A stretch of 36,131 nucleotides of DNA from an archaeon 13_2_20CM_2_53_6 (lineage in GTDB: Archaea > Thermoproteota > Bathyarchaeia > 40CM-2-53-6). Positions 31,106-36,131 of the stretch are shown in pieces. Position 1 is the first letter of the stretch. The number at the start of each line of letters is the position of its first letter. A model generated the notes under the pieces. It saw only the letters and a list, made by a program, of their open reading frames with translations. It was not told the origin of the DNA and ran no database searches. The stretch spans positions 1-36,131 of the forward strand of contig MNDT01000051.1 in assembly GCA_001915065.1 (NCBI GenBank). The letters are read 5' to 3'. Made by a program: the position numbers and the translations under genes.

Positions 31106-32068
31106 CTATTTTCGTCTCTTTCCTAGCCGGCGACTGCGGGTTAACCTTCGGTCTGCAAGAGCCGTTAACGCCCATGCCGCGAATGCGACAATGATCACGC
31201 TGGCAAAGACGGGTTCGAGGAGGTTCGACCCGAAATACACCAGGTTTCCCTTCGGAGAGGCGAATCCAGGAGCGGTCAGGGTTGCTCCGACAGAGTAGAT
31301 CGCTTCCTCCGTGGTCGTCACGGTCTCGCCAGTCGCCTCGTTTATGCTGATCTTGGCGAGAATATCGAACCCCACGTGGCTCGTCCACGCCGTCATCTGG
31401 GAGTCCGTGTTGAAGCCTCCTGACCATAGGTCGAGAGAGGCTGAGAGCGATGAGAAGTCGAGGAGGTTCAGGTTCGGTACTAGTTGTTCAATCTGGAGTG
31501 GCGAAATTTGGGCTCTGCCCATCTGAAACGTTACGGTCTCGATGCGGCTCGGATTTGGGAGCAGGGAGTTCTTTGCAAGGGTGACGAGGCTTTGTCCTAC
31601 TTCGCTCTTGCCGACTAGGTTGAAGGCAACCCCGTTGGACATGACTCCTTCTTGGACTTTGAATGATCTCCAAGCAAAGTCAGCACTCGCAGAGCCTCCG
31701 AAGTAGGAATGGATAGCTCCTAAAACGGAGAAGTTGAGGCTATAAGTTAGGATTGTTCCGTTGGAAGATGCAGTTAGACTAGGGCTCTCCACCCAGACTT
31801 GAGAATCCAACCGTCGTAGAGAGTTGTTCAAGTCCTGCGTTAGAGCTGTTGAGTTGGAATGGTCGATCGTGAGGTTGAACGGAGATGTTGTGGTGATGTT
31901 CTGGAATAGGGAGCCTGAGATACCTACCGATATATGGTCTCCTGTCACAGAGATCTGGTAAGCGTTTGAAGATGTGGCGAGAGCCGCGTTGGGGAGGCCA
32001 GCGACCAGGGCCGCCACTATGAGTATCAGTAGCGTCTTGACTCTGGTTACTCTTCGTACTAGGGGCAA
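31106..32068 (-). CDS. Unknown anchored extracellular protein inside the Dpp operon
   Basis: 320 residues from TTG at 32068, with GGAG 4 nt upstream. A signal peptide (TLLILIVAALVAGLPNAALA) is followed by about 250 residues of extracellular sequence with many sequons (NIT, NLT, NST, NNS). A membrane helix lies near 283-305 (ASVIIVAFAAWALTALA) and the tail is RRLTRSRRLGKRRK. No known domain is recognised. It sits between the permease DppC gene (34-nt gap) and the ATPase DppD gene (70-nt gap) on the same strand, so it is almost certainly co-expressed and probably part of, or an accessory to, the transporter at the outer face. Confidence 0.7.
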   Translation of the reverse strand: MPLVRRVTRVKTLLILIVAALVAGLPNAALATSSNAYQISVTGDHISVGISGSLFQNITTTSPFNLTIDHSNSTALTQDLNNSLRRLDSQVWVESPSLTASSNGTILTYSLNFSVLGAIHSYFGGSASADFAWRSFKVQEGVMSNGVAFNLVGKSEVGQSLVTLAKNSLLPNPSRIETVTFQMGRAQISPLQIEQLVPNLNLLDFSSLSASLDLWSGGFNTDSQMTAWTSHVGFDILAKISINEATGETVTTTEEAIYSVGATLTAPGFASPKGNLVYFGSNLLEPVFASVIIVAFAAWALTALADRRLTRSRRLGKRRK

Positions 32069-32101
32069 AGTCTCCGGCCTAGAAAATGTGTAGGTGACTG
32101 A

Positions 32102-33637
32102 TTAACGTCGTTGCCTCAGCCTGGGGTTCAAGATATCGTCTATGCCGTAACCCACGAGTATGAAGGAGAGCGATAGGAGCGCTATGGAAATACCTGGCGG
32201 AACGAACCACCACCAGAAGAAGAAGCCCTGGAAGCTCTCAGCATTGTTGAGCATTCTTCCCCATGACATGACGAATGGGTCGAAGAGCCCGAGAAAACTA
32301 AGGGCTGCTTCCAAGGTAATGGCTGCAGGGACGCTTGTTGCTAGGCTCACATAGGTGAGCCCCATAACATTGGGGAGGATGTGTTGGCGTATGAGGTGTC
32401 CGGTCCCTGCGCCAACCGCTCGGGAGGCTTCTACGAAAGGCCTCTCCTTCAGTGTCACAACTTGGGACCTGATCACTCTGGCGAAGCCCATCCAGCCGAG
32501 GAGTGCGATGACTGTTATTATTGACGTGAGGCTGGGACTGAGAATTGCGACGAGCACCAAGATTAGAGGGAGGCCTGGGAGGACCAGTAGCATGTCTGTG
32601 AACCTCATGAGAACCTCGTCGAGAACTCCGGCCTTGAAGCCTGCCACCAAGCCCACGACGAGCCCTACTCCTACGGCAATGCCGGCTGCGAGTAGCCCGA
32701 CTAGAAGGGATACTCGGGCGCCGTAGACTAGCTGACTGAATAGGTCTCTCCCTACGTAATCAGTCCCGAGTAGCCCGTAGGAAGTTCCATAAAGCCTCAG
32801 GCTGATATCGTCCAAGTAGACGATCCCCGAGAACGGTTGAGAAAGATCAGTGTCAGCTATAGTGACGACGAGTTTGAACGAATAGGATCCCATGCTAGAG
32901 AAGACGAGCGCGTTCGGGAGTATTCCTCTCTGGCTGGCTGCTCGGAAGATCGAGGAGGTTTGGAGCGATGAGTCCAGCGAGTCGATTTGTGGATTCGGAG
33001 TATACCATAAGTTATAGGGCTGTTGTGCCAGACTATCGGCGGAAGCCACACGATATGACTGGTTTCCAATTCTGTCGATTGTGAAGAGGGCTGCTACAGT
33101 GCTCGGAGTGGCTCCGGATAGATGAAAGAGGACTGAGCCGGTTCCCACGAATCTTCCCGGAGGACCGTCATATGGATAGTTGAACCGGGACTCGACTGTG
33201 AAGTTGATGCCTCCATAGATGCTCCCTGACGTTCGTGGGGCTACGTTTACCTGGAGGCTTCCTGCGGCATTGTGACCCACTGTGGGAGAGTACTGGAAGC
33301 TAACCGCCCCCGGGTTGTTCGTGGTTAGCGTGTATTGCGAGATTGAATCCTGCGTGTCGAATGCCCCTGTTGAAGTCTGGGAGGGAACAAGTTGGTTGGC
33401 ACTGAGTCCCTTCTCGAAGGTTAGGGTCCGATACCAGGATGGAGCAGCATAATTGGCTGCTAAGTTCTGGGCGTATACAGGATCGTTGCTTGTGAGGAGC
33501 GGGGCGAAGAGTGCTATGAGGATGTAGAATACGATGATGGATGTTCCGAAGATGGCTCTTCTACTTCTTCTAATGAGGAAGAAAACGTTAAGGATTCTGC
33601 CTAGGCCCTTTCGGAGGCGGACCTCTCTGGCTTCCAA
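32102..33637 (-). CDS. dppC: Oligopeptide ABC transporter permease DppC with large extracellular insert
   Basis: 511 residues from TTG at 33637; a normal DppC has about 300. TM1 (about 27-50, ending APLLTSNDP) and the canonical GTDYVGRDLFSQLVYGARVS before TM2 are conserved, as is the EAA loop EASRAVGAGTGHLIRQHILPN. Between TM1 and TM2, where standard proteins have some 25 residues, there are about 220. This insert begins near YAAPSWYRTLTFEKG and is beta-rich, with VSFQYSPTVGHNAAGSLQV, FVGTGSVLFHLSGA and IVYLDDISLRLYG; it looks like a jelly-roll, carbohydrate-binding-like sandwich on the outer face. It could bind the docked substrate protein, peptides or the glycan layer. TTG start lies 7 nt after the DppB stop. 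Confidence 0.9.
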   Translation of the reverse strand: MEAREVRLRKGLGRILNVFFLIRRSRRAIFGTSIIVFYILIALFAPLLTSNDPVYAQNLAANYAAPSWYRTLTFEKGLSANQLVPSQTSTGAFDTQDSISQYTLTTNNPGAVSFQYSPTVGHNAAGSLQVNVAPRTSGSIYGGINFTVESRFNYPYDGPPGRFVGTGSVLFHLSGATPSTVAALFTIDRIGNQSYRVASADSLAQQPYNLWYTPNPQIDSLDSSLQTSSIFRAASQRGILPNALVFSSMGSYSFKLVVTIADTDLSQPFSGIVYLDDISLRLYGTSYGLLGTDYVGRDLFSQLVYGARVSLLVGLLAAGIAVGVGLVVGLVAGFKAGVLDEVLMRFTDMLLVLPGLPLILVLVAILSPSLTSIITVIALLGWMGFARVIRSQVVTLKERPFVEASRAVGAGTGHLIRQHILPNVMGLTYVSLATSVPAAITLEAALSFLGLFDPFVMSWGRMLNNAESFQGFFFWWWFVPPGISIALLSLSFILVGYGIDDILNPRLRQRR

Positions 33638-33644
33638 TTACGCC

Positions 33645-34646
33645 CTACCCGTACTTTATCCGGGGGTCGATTAGTCCAAGAATAATGTCTGCGGCGAAAT
33701 TGGCGATAATGACCATGAGGGCGATAATGTAGAAGATGGCTTGCATTGCAGGATAGTCATTGTTGTTTATGGAACGGAGAATCCACCAGCCCATACCCTC
33801 GTAGGCAAATACGCTCTCCGTGATCAACGCTCCGGCTAGAATGAAGCCCACGCCCAGGGCAATCGATGTCACAATTGGAAGGGACGCATTCTTGAGAGCA
33901 TGCTTAAAGAGCACGGTTCTCTCGCTTAGGCCCTTGGCTCTAGAGGTCAGAATATAATCGTCGGTCAGAGCTTCTGTCATTGTCGCTCTCGTGAGAAGCA
34001 GATAGCCACCGTACTGGAAGAGAAAGAGCACCATTACAGGGAGGAATAGGTGTTGCGCTCTCCCTTGAATATACTCGACAAGTCCGCTGAAAGTACCAGT
34101 ATTTGGTGGACTGAGGGTCCAGTTGTCAGGCTGATCGTGGGCAAGAGGGAACCAGTGGAGGTAATAGAAGAAGATGAGGATGGCCGTGACGCCCATGAAG
34201 AAGGTTGGCAGCGAAAAAGTGACCAGCGAGCCTGTCACGGCTGCCGAGTCGAATACCCCACCCCTCCTGCTGGCCGTGATGACTCCGAGGAATACTCCAA
34301 CAGTTATCGACAGAACGGTTGAGACCCCGATGAGGAGAAGAGTGTCGGTCAGCCTTGCGACGATCTCGTTGGAGACGGGCGCCGCGGTGTAGAAGGAGTA
34401 TCCGAACTGGAAGGTCAGCATGTTGACGACGTAGTCCTGAAACCTCGTGAAGACATCTTTGTCAAGGCCGAATTTTGCTATGACGCTGTCGCGTGCTGTT
34501 GTGCTGTGGAGCTTTCCTGTTGAGGCTAGTGCGTCGATCGGGCTTCCCGGCATCACCTCGAAGATTATGAAGTTGAGGGTTATCACGAAGAGGAGCAGTA
34601 CGAGGGTATATGCGGATCTTCTTGCTATGTAACCTCGGAGCCCCAA
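33645..34646 (-). CDS. dppB: Oligopeptide ABC transporter permease DppB
   Basis: 333 residues from TTG at 34646. Six membrane segments are visible, the first as YTLVLLLFVITLNFIIF. The N-terminal PGSPID and the EAA-type cytoplasmic loop (ILTSRAKGLSERTVLFKHALKNA) contact the ATPases. The C-terminus ends with ADIILGLIDPRIKYG, the standard DppB ending. It forms the translocation path with DppC. It lies 40 nt downstream of the cohesin gene on the same strand, so both are probably on one mRNA. Confidence 0.93.
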   Translation of the reverse strand: MGLRGYIARRSAYTLVLLLFVITLNFIIFEVMPGSPIDALASTGKLHSTTARDSVIAKFGLDKDVFTRFQDYVVNMLTFQFGYSFYTAAPVSNEIVARLTDTLLLIGVSTVLSITVGVFLGVITASRRGGVFDSAAVTGSLVTFSLPTFFMGVTAILIFFYYLHWFPLAHDQPDNWTLSPPNTGTFSGLVEYIQGRAQHLFLPVMVLFLFQYGGYLLLTRATMTEALTDDYILTSRAKGLSERTVLFKHALKNASLPIVTSIALGVGFILAGALITESVFAYEGMGWWILRSINNNDYPAMQAIFYIIALMVIIANFAADIILGLIDPRIKYG

Positions 34647-34685
34647 AGCCGACGAGTGATTGCTGGCGTGATTTTCTTTATATTC

Positions 34686-35948
34686 TTATCGTTGCGCCGA
34701 ATCTTCCGCTTCTTCGGCTCTGATGCGCCGACTCCTGAGGAAGAAGAGCCCGACGGCAACGGCAACTACTGCACCCACGCCCCCTGCAGGAATTACCCAA
34801 ACCGGAAAGTTGTTCAGTACTGGCGGGACGAGTTCTCCCGAAACAGTTACGGTCTGGTTCAGAGTGTCCGAGAGACGACACGAACACGTGTCCGTAACAG
34901 TGAGGCTCACGGTATAGTTGCCGGGCTTGTTGAAGGTGTGTGTGACGATATAGCCCCCGCCTGAGCCACCATCACTGAAGAGCCAGAGGGGGTTCGGGAG
35001 TAGCGGGTCGCCGTCTGGGTCGTAGCTGGCCGTCGCGTTGAAGGTGACAGGTTGGCCGGGACGCGGGTTGCTGGGTGAGAAGGTGAATAGAGCTCTCGGG
35101 GGCGTGTTGTAGCCGCTGACGTAGATAGTCTCTATAGTGGATGCGTTGGCGGCTACCCCGGTAGGGTTCCCGTCGTCGGTCACCGTGAGGTTGACGTGGA
35201 GGGGTCCCCCTGAGATAGCGTAGGTGTGGATTATTACCGGCACGGTCACTGCTGTCTGATTCCCGTCGCCAAAATTCCATGAATATCTGACGATACTTCC
35301 GTCGGAGTCGTAGCTGCCCGAGGCATCAAAAGTGGTTGGTCTAGTGGCGACCGGAGGAGAAGGCGAGATTGCGAATGAGGCTTTAGGTGGAATGTTGTAT
35401 GGGATGTTGGAGAAGAGCCCGTTTACTATTGTGTGTTGAATTTCCGTGGCGGTACTGCCGACAATGGAGATCAGCGCGGTATTGTTCATCACTAGACTGG
35501 TCGTCCCAAGTGCTAACACCTGGGCTTTTACGTACAATAGGGTCCCGTTGCCAACGAAGCCGGCGTCGGGATAGTTGCTCACAACGATAAGATCGTCGGA
35601 TTGTACTAGACCGGTCGTTGCGTTAAACTTACCGGTGAATAATGTACTCCCTCCCAAGGCATTGGCGATATCGCTCAACGCTGGACCCTCGATGACCTGA
35701 GTAATCTTGAGAAGTGTTGCATTCAGCTTAAGGTATAGCTGCCAAGCATGAAGAGTCTCGGGGCTTGGACCGACATTCGATACGTTAATCGCGAAGGTCG
35801 TAACACTCCCTGCACCTAGGCCCAGGTTGACAATGCTGGGCGCGGTCATTATGGCATTGTTCGTTGCGTTGACAAAATGAGAGGCGATTGAGGGAAACGT
35901 TAAGATTAGCAACGCAAGGATGATCCAGATGGCTCGACTTTTCATCAT
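34686..35948 (-). CDS. Membrane-anchored cohesin protein with two PKD domains
   Basis: 420 residues. Signal peptide at about 1-28. Residues about 33-185 read as a cohesin domain: GAGSVTTFAINVSNVGPSPE, LHAWQLYLKLNATLLKITQV, GNGTLLYVKAQVLALGTTSL, and a closing IVNGLFS. Cohesins bind dockerins tightly in a Ca-dependent way. Two PKD domains follow (SYDSDGSIVRYSWNFGDG and SYDPDGDPLLPNPLWLFSDG), acting as a stalk, then a membrane helix (VWVIPAGGVGAVVAVAVGLF) and LRSRRIRAEE. It would display one cohesin above the membrane. It starts 5 nt after a dockerin-ended gene and precedes dppB by 40 nt, so its natural partners are encoded beside it and at 22177-24906. Confidence 0.82.
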   Translation of the reverse strand: MMKSRAIWIILALLILTFPSIASHFVNATNNAIMTAPSIVNLGLGAGSVTTFAINVSNVGPSPETLHAWQLYLKLNATLLKITQVIEGPALSDIANALGGSTLFTGKFNATTGLVQSDDLIVVSNYPDAGFVGNGTLLYVKAQVLALGTTSLVMNNTALISIVGSTATEIQHTIVNGLFSNIPYNIPPKASFAISPSPPVATRPTTFDASGSYDSDGSIVRYSWNFGDGNQTAVTVPVIIHTYAISGGPLHVNLTVTDDGNPTGVAANASTIETIYVSGYNTPPRALFTFSPSNPRPGQPVTFNATASYDPDGDPLLPNPLWLFSDGGSGGGYIVTHTFNKPGNYTVSLTVTDTCSCRLSDTLNQTVTVSGELVPPVLNNFPVWVIPAGGVGAVVAVAVGLFFLRSRRIRAEEAEDSAQR

Positions 35949-35953
35949 GATCC

Positions 35954-36131
35954 CTATGTGAACTGGTGAGTATAGGTAAGGACTAGGTCGTGAATGTCTA
36001 CGATCGGGACGGGAGTATCGCCGGTCACATCGTACTGTGCTATGTTTGTAAACTGGTGCTGCCAGACGGCAATGAGGTCGTTTATGTCCACCACTCTGTC
36101 TCCAGTAACATCTCCCATCTTGCGGACGCAG
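35954..36131 (-). CDS. C-terminal dockerin of a protein cut by the window edge
   Basis: Only the last 58 codons are in the window. They form a type I dockerin with two repeats: GDVTGDRVVDINDLIAVWQ and DVTGDTPVPIVDIHDLVLTY, each followed by HQF, ending in TAG at 35954. The second repeat is close to the last repeat of the binding protein at 22177 (VVDIHDLTSTYLAQF). The first repeat has Arg in place of the usual Gly in the Ca loop. The remainder lies beyond position 36131. Because it heads the cohesin-Dpp operon, a second substrate-binding protein is the most likely identity, but this cannot be seen. Confidence 0.75.
   Translation of the reverse strand, partial: CVRKMGDVTGDRVVDINDLIAVWQHQFTNIAQYDVTGDTPVPIVDIHDLVLTYTHQFT

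Noticed and set aside
1-36131. CRISPR array, insertion sequence with transposase, rRNA gene
   Set aside because: No regularly spaced direct repeats, transposase-like protein or rRNA sequence was seen on either strand.

Overview
The window looks like a chromosomal fragment of a mesophilic or moderately thermophilic archaeon. Archaeal marks are TATA-like boxes about 25-40 nt before starts, many TTG/GTG starts, a PAN-like AAA ATPase, TrmB and Cys-rich HTH regulators, a two-subunit 2-oxoacid:ferredoxin oxidoreductase, thiolase paired with a DUF35 Zn-ribbon protein, and two tRNA genes interrupted by bulge-helix-bulge introns at non-canonical positions. A TACK lineage (Nitrososphaeria/Bathyarchaeia-like, probably not an ammonia oxidiser) is my best guess. 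It is inference, since no rRNA or marker tree is available here.

Left part (1-6.4 kb): acyl-CoA and redox metabolism. A PaaG-like enoyl-CoA isomerase, a ferritin-like di-metal oxidase, an EthD-family protein, and a thiolase/DUF35 pair split by a free-standing LAGLIDADG endonuclease gene are followed by a convergent aldehyde dehydrogenase. From 6.4 to 9.9 kb there is copy A of a dispersed repeat, a C-terminally anchored surface protein, a probable leaderless 43-aa gene, an Lrp/AsnC RAM-domain protein and a KaiC/RAD55-like ATPase. The last two each show a likely one-base frame disturbance.

Middle (10-21 kb): housekeeping genes. These are the PAN-like ATPase, NadE, the ferredoxin oxidoreductase alpha/beta pair, a MIP18-type Fe-S factor divergent from an HTH/Cys regulator with a palindromic operator, a small basic protein, tRNA-Glu(UUC) with a T-loop intron, acylphosphatase, a DUF1858-like protein, an Mrp/NBP35 Fe-S carrier ATPase divergent from TrmB, copy B of the repeat (inverted relative to A), and tRNA-Leu(UAG) with an intron in the anticodon stem.

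Right part (21-36 kb): a cell-surface island. It holds a membrane-anchored cupredoxin, a 909-aa oligopeptide-binding protein ending in dockerin modules, an FG-GAP/PKD surface protein, a copper-amine-oxidase-like secreted protein, and an opp/dpp-type ABC transporter operon. That operon (minus strand) reads: dockerin-terminated protein (cut by the window edge), cohesin-PKD-PKD-TM protein, permease DppB, permease DppC with a large extracellular insert, an unknown anchored protein, ATPases DppD and DppF.

The most exciting reading is a cohesin-dockerin-tethered peptide-uptake machine. The substrate-binding protein has no lipobox and no C-terminal membrane anchor but carries dockerins, while a membrane-anchored cohesin is encoded directly upstream of the permeases. 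This would be cellulosome-style docking used for nutrient import at an archaeal surface. The domain calls come from reading the translations; the docking model is inference.
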